A DNA stretch of 64,000 nucleotides. Source: Mycobacterium celatum (lineage in GTDB: Bacteria; Actinomycetota; Actinomycetes; Mycobacteriales; Mycobacteriaceae). Positions 18,248 to 27,819 of the stretch are shown in pieces (position 1 is the first letter of the stretch; every line of letters starts with the position of its first letter). The stretch lies in contig NZ_LQOM01000024.1 in the NCBI RefSeq assembly GCF_002101595.1, forward strand, positions 285,955 through 349,954, given 5' to 3'. The notes below the pieces were generated by a model, which saw only the letters and a program-made list of their open reading frames with translations, had not been told where the DNA came from and ran no database searches. Both the position numbers and the translations under genes were made by a program.

Positions 18248-21200
18248 TGGACAGCTTCGACCTCCTTGGCCCGCTCCCCGCGCCCGGAACCACGACAGTG
18301 CTGGAGGCCAGCGCCGGCACCGGCAAGACGTTCGCGCTGGCCGGGCTGGTCACCCGCTACATCGCCGAGGGCATCGCAACCCTCGACGAGATGCTGCTGA
18401 TCACCTTCAGCCGCGCCGCCAGCCGGGAGCTACGCGAACGGGTCCGCGGCCAGATCGTGGAAATCGTTGCAGCGCTGTGTGGTTCGCCCGACGATGCGCC
18501 CAACACGTTCGTGGCCTATCTGTGCCGCGGCAGCGCCGCCGAACGAGACCAACGCTGCAATAGGCTGCGTGACGCGCTGGCCAACTTCGACGCGGCCACG
18601 ATCGCCACCACGCACCAGTTCTGTCAGCTGGTGTTGCGCTCGCTCGGGGTTGCCGGAGACACCGACGCCGGCGTGACCTTGGTGGAGAGCCTCGACGACC
18701 TGGTCACGCGAATCGTCGACGACCTGTATCTGGTGCACTTCGGATCCGACCGCGACGAGGCAGCTCTGACCCACGCCGACGCGCTGAAGCTGGCCCGCGC
18801 GGTTGTCGCCGATCCGTGCGCCGAGCTGCGACCCGAGGATCCGGATCCGGAATCCGTTGCGGCAGTGCGGTTGCGGTTCGCCCGCGATGTGCTCGACCAA
18901 CTCAAGGTACGCAAACGTCGGCTGGGCATTCTCAGCTACGACGATCTGCTGACCCGACTCGCCGACGCGCTCGAAGACGACGACTCTGACGCCCGCGACC
19001 GGATGCGCACCCGCTGGCCGATCGTGATGGTCGACGAGTTCCAGGACACCGACCCCATTCAGTGGCAGGTCATCGACCGCGCTTTCAACGGTCACTGCAC
19101 GCTGGTGCTGATCGGCGATCCCAAGCAGGCGATCTACGGGTTCCGCGGCGGCGACATCTACACCTATCTGAGGGCCGCCCGCACGGCCGCCCAGCAGTGC
19201 ACGCTGAGCGTGAACTGGCGCAGCGACAAGGTTCTCGTCGATTCCCTGCAGACCGTGCTGCGCGGCGCCGCGCTCGGCGACCCGGACATCGTCGTGCGCG
19301 ACGTCGAGGCACACGTCACCGAACACCGACTGCACAACGCGCCACGGAATGCGCCGTTTCGGCTTCGGCTGCTCACCCGCGCGATGTTCGGCCGTTCGGG
19401 CACCGCGACGATTCCGATCGCCGCGCTGCGGGACTACATCCCGGCTGATCTCGCCGCCGACATCGGGGCGCTGCTGGCCAGCGACGCCACCTTCGACGGC
19501 AATCCGGTGCAAGCCGGCGACGTCGCGGTGATCGTCGAGAGGAGCGACGACGCCCTGGCGTGCCAGAAAGCGTTGGCAGCAGCCGGGATTCAAGCGGTCT
19601 ACACCGGAGACGCCGACGTGTTCGCCTCCGACGCGGCCAAAGACTGGCTATGCCTGCTCGAGGCGTTCGACCAGACGCACCGCGACGGCCTGGTCCGTGC
19701 GGCCGGGGCGACGGTCTTCTTCGGCCACACCGCCGACGACCTCGCTGCCGGCGGCGACGAGCTGACCGAGCGGCTGGCCGCCACCCTGCGGGACTGGGCC
19801 GACCATCTGCGGGCACGCGGACCGGCCGCGGTCTTCGAGGCGGCCCAAATTGCCGGGCTGGGCCGTCGGGTGCTCGGCGAGCCGGGCGGCGAGCGGACGA
19901 TGACGGACCTCGCACATATCGCCCAGTTGCTGCACGAGGTGGCGCATCGGCAGCGGTTAACCCTTCCCGCACTGCGTGATTGGCTGCGCCGGCAGCGCGA
20001 GGAGCGCGACGGCCCGCAGGAACGCAACCGTCGCATCGACAGCGACGCCGCCGCGGTACAGATCATGACGGTCTGGGGCGCCAAGGGCCTGCAGTTCCCG
20101 ATCGTCTATCTGCCGTTCGCCTTCAACCGGCACGTGTTCGTCGACGAGATTCCGCTGTTTCACGACGACGGTGTTCGCCGCCTGCACGTCGGTGGCCCCG
20201 AGAGCGCCGACCGCTTGGACATCGCAGCGCTCAGCCGGGCGGAGGCGGCGCGCAACGACATCCGGCTCACCTATGTGGCGCTGACGCGGGCGCAATCGCA
20301 GGTGGTGACGTGGTGGGCCCCGGCCTGGGACGAACCGAATGGTGGCCTGTCGCGGCTGTTGCGAGGACGGCGGATCGGCGAGGCGCAGGTGCCGGATTCC
20401 TGTGAGCCCAAGACGATTTCCGACGACGCCGCCCTGGCGCTGATGCGCGAATGGGAAGCCGCGGGAGGGCCGGTGATCGAGGAGCCGTCGGTTACCGGCG
20501 TCGCGCCGGTTCCTCCCCCTGCACCGCCGACCGACCTTGAGGTGCGGCATTTTCACCGGTCGATCGATACCACGTGGCGGCGCACCTCGTATTCGGCGCT
20601 GATCCGGGGCGTCGAGGCGACCGGGGTGAGCAGCGAGGCCGAGGTCACCGCCCGCGACGACGAGGTGGAGGTGGTCCCTGCCGGTGCGCCGGGCGACGCG
20701 GGCGTGCCGTCGCCGATGGCCGAGCTGCCGTCGGGGGCAACGTTCGGGTCGCTGGTGCATGCGGTGCTAGAAAACGCCGACCCGTCCGCTGTCGATCTGG
20801 CCGCCGAGCTCGAAGCGCAGGTGCGGCTGCACTCGACGTGGTGGCCGGTCGACGCCGAACCCGCTGCGTTGGCCGCTGCGCTGGTGCCGATGCACGACAC
20901 ACAGTTGGGTCCGCTGGCCGCCGGTCTGACGCTGCGCCAGATCGAGGTGGCAGACCGCTTGCGGGAGTTGGACTTCGAGATTCCGGTGGCCGGCGGCGAT
21001 GCACGGGACCCGAGGTTGGACGTTCGGCTCTGCGACGTCGGCGCACTGCTGCGCGACTACCTGCCCGCCGACGACCCGTTCGCGCGCTACGGGGAGCGGC
21101 TGGTCTCCGACGGCCTCGGCGGCCAGTTGCTGCGGGGCTATCTGTCCGGGTCGATCGACGTCGTCCTGCGGTTGCCCGGGCACCGCTATCTGATAGTCGA

Positions 21201-21504
21201 CTACAAGACCAACTTCCTCGGCGTGACCGCAGCGGATTACAGCCCGCCGCGGCTGACCGAGGCGATGCTGCATTCCGACTACCCGTTACAGGCCCTGCTG
21301 TACCTGGTTGTGCTGCACCGGTTTTTGCGATGGCGGCAGCCGGGCTATGACCCGTCGGCGCACCTCGGCGGGGTCTTGTACTTGTTTGTGCGGGGCATGT
21401 GCGGTGTGGATTCACCGGGGGCCGGGGTGTTCAGCTGGCAGCCGCCGGCCGGGCTGGTGCCGGCGCTGTCGGATCTGCTCGACGAGGGGCGGCAGCCCGC
21501 ATGA
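18247..21504 (+). CDS. recB: exodeoxyribonuclease V subunit beta RecB
   Basis: A 1085-residue helicase-nuclease. Walker A ASAGTGKTFALAGLV is near residues 21-35, MVDEFQDTDPIQWQ gives motif II, AIYGFRGGDIYTY motif III, and MTVWGAKGLQFPIVYLPF plus YVALTRAQSQ motifs V-VI. The C-terminal nuclease has GSIDVVLRLPG and YLIVDYKTNFL (Asp and Lys near residue 984). ATG 18247 sits on the recC stop and the recB TGA overlaps recD, so the three subunits are translationally coupled. Confidence 0.97.
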   Translation: MDSFDLLGPLPAPGTTTVLEASAGTGKTFALAGLVTRYIAEGIATLDEMLLITFSRAASRELRERVRGQIVEIVAALCGSPDDAPNTFVAYLCRGSAAERDQRCNRLRDALANFDAATIATTHQFCQLVLRSLGVAGDTDAGVTLVESLDDLVTRIVDDLYLVHFGSDRDEAALTHADALKLARAVVADPCAELRPEDPDPESVAAVRLRFARDVLDQLKVRKRRLGILSYDDLLTRLADALEDDDSDARDRMRTRWPIVMVDEFQDTDPIQWQVIDRAFNGHCTLVLIGDPKQAIYGFRGGDIYTYLRAARTAAQQCTLSVNWRSDKVLVDSLQTVLRGAALGDPDIVVRDVEAHVTEHRLHNAPRNAPFRLRLLTRAMFGRSGTATIPIAALRDYIPADLAADIGALLASDATFDGNPVQAGDVAVIVERSDDALACQKALAAAGIQAVYTGDADVFASDAAKDWLCLLEAFDQTHRDGLVRAAGATVFFGHTADDLAAGGDELTERLAATLRDWADHLRARGPAAVFEAAQIAGLGRRVLGEPGGERTMTDLAHIAQLLHEVAHRQRLTLPALRDWLRRQREERDGPQERNRRIDSDAAAVQIMTVWGAKGLQFPIVYLPFAFNRHVFVDEIPLFHDDGVRRLHVGGPESADRLDIAALSRAEAARNDIRLTYVALTRAQSQVVTWWAPAWDEPNGGLSRLLRGRRIGEAQVPDSCEPKTISDDAALALMREWEAAGGPVIEEPSVTGVAPVPPPAPPTDLEVRHFHRSIDTTWRRTSYSALIRGVEATGVSSEAEVTARDDEVEVVPAGAPGDAGVPSPMAELPSGATFGSLVHAVLENADPSAVDLAAELEAQVRLHSTWWPVDAEPAALAAALVPMHDTQLGPLAAGLTLRQIEVADRLRELDFEIPVAGGDARDPRLDVRLCDVGALLRDYLPADDPFARYGERLVSDGLGGQLLRGYLSGSIDVVLRLPGHRYLIVDYKTNFLGVTAADYSPPRLTEAMLHSDYPLQALLYLVVLHRFLRWRQPGYDPSAHLGGVLYLFVRGMCGVDSPGAGVFSWQPPAGLVPALSDLLDEGRQPA

Positions 21505-23213
21505 CGGTGACCGACATCGAGATGGCCATCGGAGCGTCCGGGCTGTTGCGCGAATTCCACGAAGCAGGCTTGCTCGAGATCGCCGACGTCCATGTGGCCC
21601 AACGGGTTACCGAGCTGGCCAACGGGTCTGACGAAACGGTGGCTTTGGCGGTGGCTTTGGCGGTTCGGGCGCTGCGGGGCGGATCGGTGTGCGTGGACTT
21701 GACGACGGTGGCGGCCGATTCCGGGGATCTTCCGTGGCCGTCGCCTTCGGACTGGCTGAACGCCGTGCGCACGTCCGGCTTGGTGGGCACGCTGTTGCGG
21801 CTCGATGACGACCGGCTCCTGTACCTTGACCGGTATTGGCGCGAGGAGGAGCAGGTCTGCACGGACGTACTTGGCCTCCTGGCATCCGGAGAAGCAGTCG
21901 AAAGCCCCGCCGTCGCACGGCTTTTCCCGGCAGGCTACGAGGAGCAGCGGGCCGCAGCCGAAATCGCTCTGGCGCAGTCGGTTACGGTGCTGACCGGCGG
22001 TCCGGGCACCGGGAAGACGACGACGATCGCGCGGCTGCTGGCACTGCTCGCGGACCAGGCGGAGCTCTCCGGTCGGGCGGGCTTCCGGATCGCGCTGGCG
22101 GCGCCGACCGGTAAGGCAGCGGCACGATTGACCGAAGCGGTGAAGGCCGAAGTCGACAGACTCGACGACGTCGACCGTGACCGCCTGACCGGCCTGCAGG
22201 CGGTGACCCTGCACCGGCTGTTGGGTAGCCGGGCCGATACGTCGGTGCGGTTCAAGCACAATCGCGGCAACCGGCTGCCGCACGCGGTGATCGTCGTCGA
22301 CGAAACGTCGATGGTGTCGCTGACCATGATGGCCCGGCTGCTGGAAGCGGTGCGCCCGGATGCCCGGCTGATCCTGGTCGGCGACCCGGACCAGTTGGCG
22401 TCGGTGGAAGCCGGGGCCGTGTTGGCGGACCTGGTGGACGGTCTTTCGGCGCGCGCCGACGTACGGGTGGCGGCGCTGCGGACGTCGCATCGGTTCGGCG
22501 CGTCGATCGGCGCGTTGGCGGACGCGATCCGCGGTGGCGACGGCGACCGCGTGGTCGAGCTGCTGCGGGCGGGCGACGAGCACATCGAGTGGATCGACGA
22601 TGCGGACCCGACGGCGCGGTTGCGGTCCATACTGGTCCCGCATGCCATCCGGCTGCGCGAGGCCGCCACGTTGGGGGCGGATACGGTTGCGCTGGCGACG
22701 CTGGACGAGCACCGGCTGCTATGCGCGCACCGGCAGGGGCCGTTTGGCGTCCGGCACTGGAACCGGCAGGTGGAGCAATGGCTGTCCGAAGAAACCGGCC
22801 TGCCGCCGTGGTCGGAGTGGTACGCCGGACGGCCACTGCTGGTGACGGCCAACGACTATGCATTGAAGATCAACAACGGTGACAGCGGCGTGGTGGTGTC
22901 GGGTCCGGATGGCCTGCGGGCCGTCATCTCCGGCGCCGCTGGGCCGCTTGACTTTTCGACCAGCCGACTGGCCGACGTCGACACGATGCACGCGATGACG
23001 ATCCACAAATCCCAGGGCAGTCAGGTCGACGAAGTCACGGCGCTGATCCCGTCGGAGGATTCGCGGCTGTTGACACGAGAGTTGTTCTATACCGCGGTGA
23101 CTCGCGCGAAGCGAAGGGTGCGCGTGGTGGGCTCAGAGGCGTCCATCCGTGCTGCGATCGAGCGGCGGGTGGCGCGAGCGGGCGGATTGGCGAAGCGACT
23201 GAGGGCGGTCTAG
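21501..23213 (+). CDS. recD: exodeoxyribonuclease V subunit alpha RecD
   Basis: A 570-residue SF1B 5'-3' helicase subunit. Walker A LTGGPGTGKTTTIARL is near residues 165-180, VIVVDETSMVSL gives motif II, and MTIHKSQGSQVDEVT and FYTAVTRAKRRVRVVG give the C-terminal motifs. The start ATG overlaps the recB stop by 4 nt. RecD drives the second motor of RecBCD. It is the last gene of the recCBD operon. Confidence 0.96.
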   Translation: MTVTDIEMAIGASGLLREFHEAGLLEIADVHVAQRVTELANGSDETVALAVALAVRALRGGSVCVDLTTVAADSGDLPWPSPSDWLNAVRTSGLVGTLLRLDDDRLLYLDRYWREEEQVCTDVLGLLASGEAVESPAVARLFPAGYEEQRAAAEIALAQSVTVLTGGPGTGKTTTIARLLALLADQAELSGRAGFRIALAAPTGKAAARLTEAVKAEVDRLDDVDRDRLTGLQAVTLHRLLGSRADTSVRFKHNRGNRLPHAVIVVDETSMVSLTMMARLLEAVRPDARLILVGDPDQLASVEAGAVLADLVDGLSARADVRVAALRTSHRFGASIGALADAIRGGDGDRVVELLRAGDEHIEWIDDADPTARLRSILVPHAIRLREAATLGADTVALATLDEHRLLCAHRQGPFGVRHWNRQVEQWLSEETGLPPWSEWYAGRPLLVTANDYALKINNGDSGVVVSGPDGLRAVISGAAGPLDFSTSRLADVDTMHAMTIHKSQGSQVDEVTALIPSEDSRLLTRELFYTAVTRAKRRVRVVGSEASIRAAIERRVARAGGLAKRLRAV

Positions 23214-23239
23214 TGCTTCGCTCGTTTAACCACATCTGC

Positions 23240-23469
23240 CACAGGAGTCTCCGCTCCGAGGCATGACCCAATGTGCCTGCCTCACAGCGACAACCGGGTC
23301 AATCTCGGGTTGGGCGGACGCCGGATCGGGCACTTGTGACACTGCCGTCTTTTTAGTCACACCCGTTACGGCAAATTCGCGTGTTTCACCATGCCCGGCT
23401 ACGCGCGACAACGGGTCGGTTGTCGCTCAGAGCCGGGCATCAGCATCCGGATTTCTAGAGACTCCTGTG
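23240..23469. repeat. 230-bp MITE-like segment with 12-bp terminal inverted repeats
   Basis: The 12-mer CACAGGAGTCTC (23240-23251) recurs as an exact reverse complement GAGACTCCTGTG at 23458-23469. The enclosed sequence has no credible gene. It contains a full palindromic unit (23391-23440) and a half unit (23274-23294). No convincing target-site duplication is visible. It fills most of the roughly 300-nt recD-SDR gap. Confidence 0.5.
23391..23440. repeat. GCGACAA palindromic intergenic element, copy A
   Basis: 50-bp stem-loop: outer arms ATGCCCGGCT/AGCCGGGCAT (10 bp), 4-nt bulges ACGC/TCAG, inner arms GCGACAAC/GTTGTCGC (8 bp), loop GGGTCG. The same design recurs at 30517-30575 and, damaged, at 48278-48342. 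Confidence 0.7.
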
Positions 23470-23517
23470 ATCGCCTGCCCATTGCCTCTGGCGCTGAAGC
23501 GCGCCTAGGCTCCCGCC

Positions 23518-24315
23518 ATGACACTTCCTCCGCCGTCGGCAGAGTCGGTCGCCGTGGTCACCGGAGCGTCCTCCGGCATCGGCGAACAATTCGCCCGCCA
23601 ACTCGTGGCGCGCAGCTACCGCGTCGTCGTCACTGCCCGCCGTGAGGACCGGCTGCAAAAGCTGTGCACGGAACTGGGCGGCGACGAGCACGCCGTCGCG
23701 GTGGGCACCGACCTCGCGGTGCCGGAAGACCGAGACCGGTTGGCCGCGCGGATCGACGAGCTCGGTGCCCAGGTCGACATCCTGGTCAACAATGCGGGGC
23801 TGGGCATCTACACCAAGTTCGGCGCCGAGGGCCGCGACAAGGAACTGCAGATGTTGCGGGTCGACGTCGAGGCGGTGGCCGACCTGATGCTGCGCTACCT
23901 GCCCGGCATGGTCGATCGCGGTCGCGGCGCGATCATCAACATGTCGTCGGTGTCGGGGTTTCAGCCGGCGCCGTACAACGCTGGCTATGCCGCGGCGAAA
24001 GCCTATGTGCTGTGGTTGTCGGAGGCCGTCAACGCCGAAGTCGCCGGCAGCGGTGTGACGGTCACCGCGGTCTGCCCCGGCCCGGTGCCGACGGAGTTTC
24101 AGTCCGCCAACGACGCCGATTTCCTGGTCGACCGGATGCCGTCCTTCGTCCGGGTTTCGGCCGAGCGGGTGGTTGCCGACGCGCTGAAGGCCGCCGAGCA
24201 TGGACACGCATCGGTGGTCCCTGGCGGGCCGCATGTGCGAGCGTTCCTCGGATCGTCGCGGTTCGTGCCGACGCCGTTGGCGTTGCCGGTCGTCGCGCGA
24301 ATGTACAAGCGCTAG
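23518..24315 (+). CDS. short-chain dehydrogenase/reductase
   Basis: A 265-residue classical SDR. The cofactor motif TGASSGIG is at residues 15-22, the NNAGLGIY segment follows, and the active site has a catalytic Ser in NMSSVSGF and YAAAK (Tyr and Lys near residues 156-160). The Arg-rich block VVVTARREDRL after the second strand favours NADP(H). The substrate is not predictable. A TAGGCT -10-like hexamer lies about 8 nt before the ATG, so the transcript may be leaderless. Confidence 0.88.
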   Translation: MTLPPPSAESVAVVTGASSGIGEQFARQLVARSYRVVVTARREDRLQKLCTELGGDEHAVAVGTDLAVPEDRDRLAARIDELGAQVDILVNNAGLGIYTKFGAEGRDKELQMLRVDVEAVADLMLRYLPGMVDRGRGAIINMSSVSGFQPAPYNAGYAAAKAYVLWLSEAVNAEVAGSGVTVTAVCPGPVPTEFQSANDADFLVDRMPSFVRVSAERVVADALKAAEHGHASVVPGGPHVRAFLGSSRFVPTPLALPVVARMYKR

Positions 24316-24473
24316 AGGCATATTCGGCCGCAGGTCGACTGAGCACCCGAGAAAAAGCATCAGCCGGGCAGTGGGCGTCGCGTCACCGAAACTTAACTCA
24401 TTGCGAAGCGTTTCGGCGTGTCGCCGCAACATATCAGTGTCGCGGCAGCTTGGAGCGGTGACAGACTGGGCGC

Positions 24474-25313
24474 ATGACAGCTCCCGATGCGGGCCGTGTT
24501 GCGGTCTACCTCGACTTCGACAACATCGTGATCTCCCGCTACGACCAGATCAATGGCCGCAACTCGTTTCAGAAGGACAAGGCCAAGGGACTGGACAAAG
24601 ACCGGCTGACGCGGGCCACCGTCGACGTCGGCGCCATCATCGACTTCGCGTCGTCGTTCGGCACGCTGGTGCTCACCCGGGCGTACGCGGACTGGTCGGC
24701 CGAGGTCAACACCGGCTACCGCGAGCAGTTGGTCGGTCGCGCCGTCGATCTGGTGCAGTTGTTCCCGGCGGCCGCCTACGGCAAAAACGGCGCCGACATC
24801 CGGCTGGCCGTCGACGCGGTCGAGGACATGTTCCGCCTGCCCGACCTGACCCATGTGGTGATCGCGGCCGGCGACTCCGACTACATCCCGCTGGCGCAGC
24901 GCTGCAAACGCCTCGGCCGCTACGTGGTGGGCGTCGGGGTTGCCGGGTCGTCGAGCCGGTCGCTGGCGGCCGCCTGCGACGAGTTCGTCACCTACGACGC
25001 GCTTCCCGGGGTTCCGGTGCCCGAGCCCGCGGAAGCACCCCGGCGACGGGCCAAGGATGCCGAGGAGCCGCTGCCGCCCGATCCGCAGGCCGCGGCCACC
25101 GGTCTGTTGACCCGCGCGCTGCGCATCGGCATGGAAAAAGACGACGCCGAATGGCTGCACAACTCCGCGGTCAAGGCGCAGATGAAGCGGATGGACCCGT
25201 CGTTTTCCGAAAAGTCGCTGGGATTCAAGTCTTTCAGCGATTTCCTGCGTTCCCGCTCAGATCTCGTCGAGCTCGACGAGAGTTCGACGACGCGGATGGT
25301 ACGGCTGCGTTAG
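24474..25313 (+). CDS. NYN-domain RNase-like protein with OST-HTH/LOTUS domain
   Basis: A 279-residue protein. The N-terminal NYN (PIN-like) nuclease domain begins [17 protein letters not shown] (Asp14, Asp16) and includes the second acidic motif [11 protein letters not shown] near residue 136. A proline/Glu-rich linker leads to a C-terminal OST-HTH (LOTUS) RNA-binding domain (about residues 195-270: [33 protein letters not shown]). The architecture suggests an RNA-targeting nuclease or regulator; the target is unknown. Its stop overlaps the end of the convergent methyltransferase gene by 4 nt. Confidence 0.85.
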   Translation: MTAPDAGRVAVYLDFDNIVISRYDQINGRNSFQKDKAKGLDKDRLTRATVDVGAIIDFASSFGTLVLTRAYADWSAEVNTGYREQLVGRAVDLVQLFPAAAYGKNGADIRLAVDAVEDMFRLPDLTHVVIAAGDSDYIPLAQRCKRLGRYVVGVGVAGSSSRSLAAACDEFVTYDALPGVPVPEPAEAPRRRAKDAEEPLPPDPQAAATGLLTRALRIGMEKDDAEWLHNSAVKAQMKRMDPSFSEKSLGFKSFSDFLRSRSDLVELDESSTTRMVRLR

Positions 25314-26245
25314 GTCCGCTGCGCGGACACGAACAGGTTCCAGGGCGCGGCCTGCTCGACGTCCTTGGCGGGTTCGCGGCCGTAGCGGGCCATCAGCTCG
25401 TCGGCCGGTGTCACCGTGACGTCCCAGTCGTGGCGGCGCAACCACTCGCCGACGTCTTCGCGCTCCTCGAAGTACCACAGCTGGTCGCTGCGGGGGACCT
25501 GGCGCTGCGGATCCACCTTGGCCATCAACTCCTGGACGCGCTCCATGCGCTCACGGCGCTGCGCGATGGCATCGGGGTCGGCGAAGTTGGGCGCGAGCGC
25601 CTCGACGCCGATCCGGCTGCCCGCGGCGGCAAGCTTTTGGATGCGGGCGAACAGCAGGTCTTGGGCCGCCGCCGGCAAGTACATCAGCAGCCCCTCAATC
25701 GACCAGGCGCTCGGAGCCGATGCATCAAATCCTGCCTGCAGCAACGCCGTTGGCCAGTCGTGGCGCAAGTCCACAGCAACCTCGACCCGGTTGCACGTCG
25801 GCTCGTGGTCCCGCAGCGTCGACGACTTGAACTCCAGCACCCTGTGCTGGTCGAGTTCGTACACCGTCGTGCCGTCGGGCCACGGCAGCCGCCAGGACCG
25901 CGCATCCAGGCCCGCGGCCAGGATCACCGCCTGACGGATGCCCGCACGGGTGGCGTCGAGGAAGAACGTGTCGAAAAAGGCTGTCCGCGAAGCGAAGTAG
26001 TCGACCAGCGACCGCATCCGCGCCGGCAACTCAGGTTCGGCTTCGACCACCTCGGCGGGCAGCTCCGGAGCCTCGTACCAGTTCCACACGCCGTCGCCGA
26101 CGGTGTCGAGGAACACCCGCGCGAACGGATCGCTGATCAGCGGATTGTCGCTCTCGGTTTCCGCCGCACGGGCCGCGGCCACGCCCAGCGCCGTCGCGCC
26201 CACGCTCTCGGTGATTTCCCAGGTGTCGTTGTCGGTTCTCGCCAC
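25310..26245 (-). CDS. putative SAM-dependent methyltransferase, TIGR00027 family
   Basis: A 311-residue member of the large mycobacterial TIGR00027/LCMT-like family (as Rv0726c and Rv0731c). Characteristic segments: [19 protein letters not shown] near the N-terminus, [13 protein letters not shown], and the SAM motif [16 protein letters not shown]. The acceptor substrate is unknown for most members. Convergent with the NYN gene and divergent from the TVP38 gene (31-nt gap). Confidence 0.9.
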   Translation of the reverse strand: MARTDNDTWEITESVGATALGVAAARAAETESDNPLISDPFARVFLDTVGDGVWNWYEAPELPAEVVEAEPELPARMRSLVDYFASRTAFFDTFFLDATRAGIRQAVILAAGLDARSWRLPWPDGTTVYELDQHRVLEFKSSTLRDHEPTCNRVEVAVDLRHDWPTALLQAGFDASAPSAWSIEGLLMYLPAAAQDLLFARIQKLAAAGSRIGVEALAPNFADPDAIAQRRERMERVQELMAKVDPQRQVPRSDQLWYFEEREDVGEWLRRHDWDVTVTPADELMARYGREPAKDVEQAAPWNLFVSAQRT

Positions 26246-26276
26246 GCTTTGACCTTACGGAAGAATCGCGGTCAGC

Positions 26277-26993
26277 ATGAACGACACCTCATCGACGGTA
26301 TCCCGACGGCGCCACATTGTGCGGCTCGCCGTGTTCGCTTGTTTCCTGCTCGGGCTGTTCTATCTGGTCGCCGTCAGGCGAGTCATCGACGTCGAGGAGG
26401 TGCGGCGCATGATCTCGGCGACGGGACCAGCGGCGCCGCTGACTTACGTCGTCATGTCGGCCGTGCTCGGCGCGTTGTTCGTGCCGGGCCCGGTGCTGGC
26501 CGCCGGCAGCGGGCTGCTGTTCGGTCCGCTGCTGGGGATCGCCGTGACGCTGGGCGCGACGGTGGGCACCGCAGTCGTCGCGAGCCTCGTGGGTCGTCGG
26601 GCCGGCCGCGACAGCGCGCGGGCTCTGCTGGGGACCGAACGCGCCGACCGCGTCGACGCGCTGATCGACCGCGGCGGACTGTGGGCGGTCGTCGGGCAGC
26701 GCTTCGTTCCCGGCATCTCGGATGCGCTGGCCGCCTATGCGTTCGGGGCGTTCGGAGTTCCGTTGTGGCAGATGGCCGTCGGGGCGTTTATCGGTTCGGT
26801 GCCGCGGGCGTTCGTCTATACCTCGCTGGGCGCCTCGATCGCGGACCGATCGGCGCCGCTGGCCTACGCGGCGATAGCGGTGTGGTGCGTGACGGCCGTC
26901 GTCGGCGCGTTCGCTGCGCACCGCGGATATCGGAAATGGCGTGAGCATGCCGGCGCCGCCGGGGACGACGTGCCAGAGAGCGAGGCGCCCTGA
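26277..26993 (+). CDS. TVP38/TMEM64 (SNARE-associated, DedA-like) membrane protein
   Basis: A 238-residue multi-spanning protein. Hydrophobic segments lie near residues 14-35, 55-105 and 190-215, with the family loop FVPGPVLAAGSGLLFGPLLG and the motif FVPGISDALAAYAFGAFGVP. Members of this superfamily are thought to move lipids such as undecaprenyl phosphate or phospholipids across the membrane; this is family knowledge. It corresponds in context to Rv0625c, which also neighbours VapBC30. Confidence 0.87.
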   Translation: MNDTSSTVSRRRHIVRLAVFACFLLGLFYLVAVRRVIDVEEVRRMISATGPAAPLTYVVMSAVLGALFVPGPVLAAGSGLLFGPLLGIAVTLGATVGTAVVASLVGRRAGRDSARALLGTERADRVDALIDRGGLWAVVGQRFVPGISDALAAYAFGAFGVPLWQMAVGAFIGSVPRAFVYTSLGASIADRSAPLAYAAIAVWCVTAVVGAFAAHRGYRKWREHAGAAGDDVPESEAP

Positions 26994-27002
26994 GAAGCGC
27001 TC

Positions 27003-27401
27003 TCATCCCTCGAGCGCGGATTGAATACCTGTATGCCCGAAGTCGTCGCCCTTCCACAGCAGCGGCTCGCGAAAGTCGAGCGCCAGCGCGTATGACAGGC
27101 AGTCACCGAAGTTCAACGCGGCCGGGTGACCGCTGCCCTTGCCGAAATCTGCGTAGGCCTGACGGGCCAGCCGTGCCTGACGTTCGGTCACCGGTTCCAC
27201 CACGCACTCTGCTTCCTGGAGAAGCTGGTCCAGACCCCTGCTGACGATCGGGTCCCGTTGGGCGTCGAGGACGATCCCACACTCGAGATAGCTTGCCGCG
27301 GAAAGCCTTCGGACGTTAGCACCGGCGATGGCCTGGGCATAGAGAGCGGCATCGTCCTCTTCGCTGAGGATCGCGATGATTGCCGACGTGTCAACGATCA
27401 C
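27003..27401 (-). CDS. vapC: PIN-domain toxin VapC (VapC30-like)
   Basis: A 132-residue PIN RNase. The acidic residues are in [19 protein letters not shown] and [12 protein letters not shown], and [11 protein letters not shown] ends the fold. The segments are close to remembered VapC30 of M. tuberculosis, where the module also neighbours the TVP38 gene. VapC toxins cleave tRNA or rRNA. GTG start 27401 overlaps the vapB stop by 3 nt. Confidence 0.9.
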   Translation of the reverse strand: MIVDTSAIIAILSEEDDAALYAQAIAGANVRRLSAASYLECGIVLDAQRDPIVSRGLDQLLQEAECVVEPVTERQARLARQAYADFGKGSGHPAALNFGDCLSYALALDFREPLLWKGDDFGHTGIQSALEG

Positions 27402-27643
27402 GCCGGAAGCCCTCGCTCGTCGTAGAGAAGGTCAGCGTGGTCCAGGCGCTTCGCCTCTGAGCTCATCCGACTCGCGGTCTGGTGGCCAACGGCCAGGAGA
27501 CGGGCTGCGAGATCGTCTCTCTGCAATCTGGCGAGACGTTCGTTAACCGCGGTCGCCACGGCCTGCGCCTGGGACTCACCGGTGATTTTCGCGATCTCCT
27601 TGACCGCTTCGTGGATCGACGGATCCTTGATGTTCAACGCCAT
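27398..27643 (-). CDS. vapB: antitoxin VapB (VapB30-like)
   Basis: An 81-residue antitoxin of the MALNIKDPS type. The N-terminal [19 protein letters not shown] and [21 protein letters not shown] form the DNA-binding dimerisation part. The C-terminal region ([17 protein letters not shown]) should wrap the PIN toxin. It is translationally coupled to vapC and sits directly behind a palindromic operator candidate. Confidence 0.88.
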   Translation of the reverse strand: MALNIKDPSIHEAVKEIAKITGESQAQAVATAVNERLARLQRDDLAARLLAVGHQTASRMSSEAKRLDHADLLYDERGLPA

Positions 27644-27645
27644 GC

Positions 27646-27675
27646 TGGTACCTTTCTACCTTTGCGATGGTACCA
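27646..27675. promoter_or_regulatory. candidate VapBC operator
   Basis: An inverted repeat TGGTACC (27646-27652) / GGTACCA (27669-27675) with a 16-nt spacer lies immediately upstream of vapB. VapBC complexes usually repress their own promoter through such palindromes. It also falls in the divergent region upstream of the SEC-C gene. Confidence 0.5.
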
Positions 27676-27819
27676 GTACTCACGCTGGTTCCGCTCGTCG
27701 TGTCTGTCGCAGGTTGCACGCATCGACAAAACGTGCCCACTCGGCCGCCGTCGGACGGACCACAGGTCGGCTCGTTTCGGACCTCGCCGCTGAGCCAACC
27801 CCGGCATAGGGTGGTCGTC

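Noticed and set aside
24200..26944. 914-codon plus-strand frame
   Set aside because: Crosses the SDR, NYN, methyltransferase and TVP38 genes in a different frame; low-complexity Arg/Ala-rich translation.
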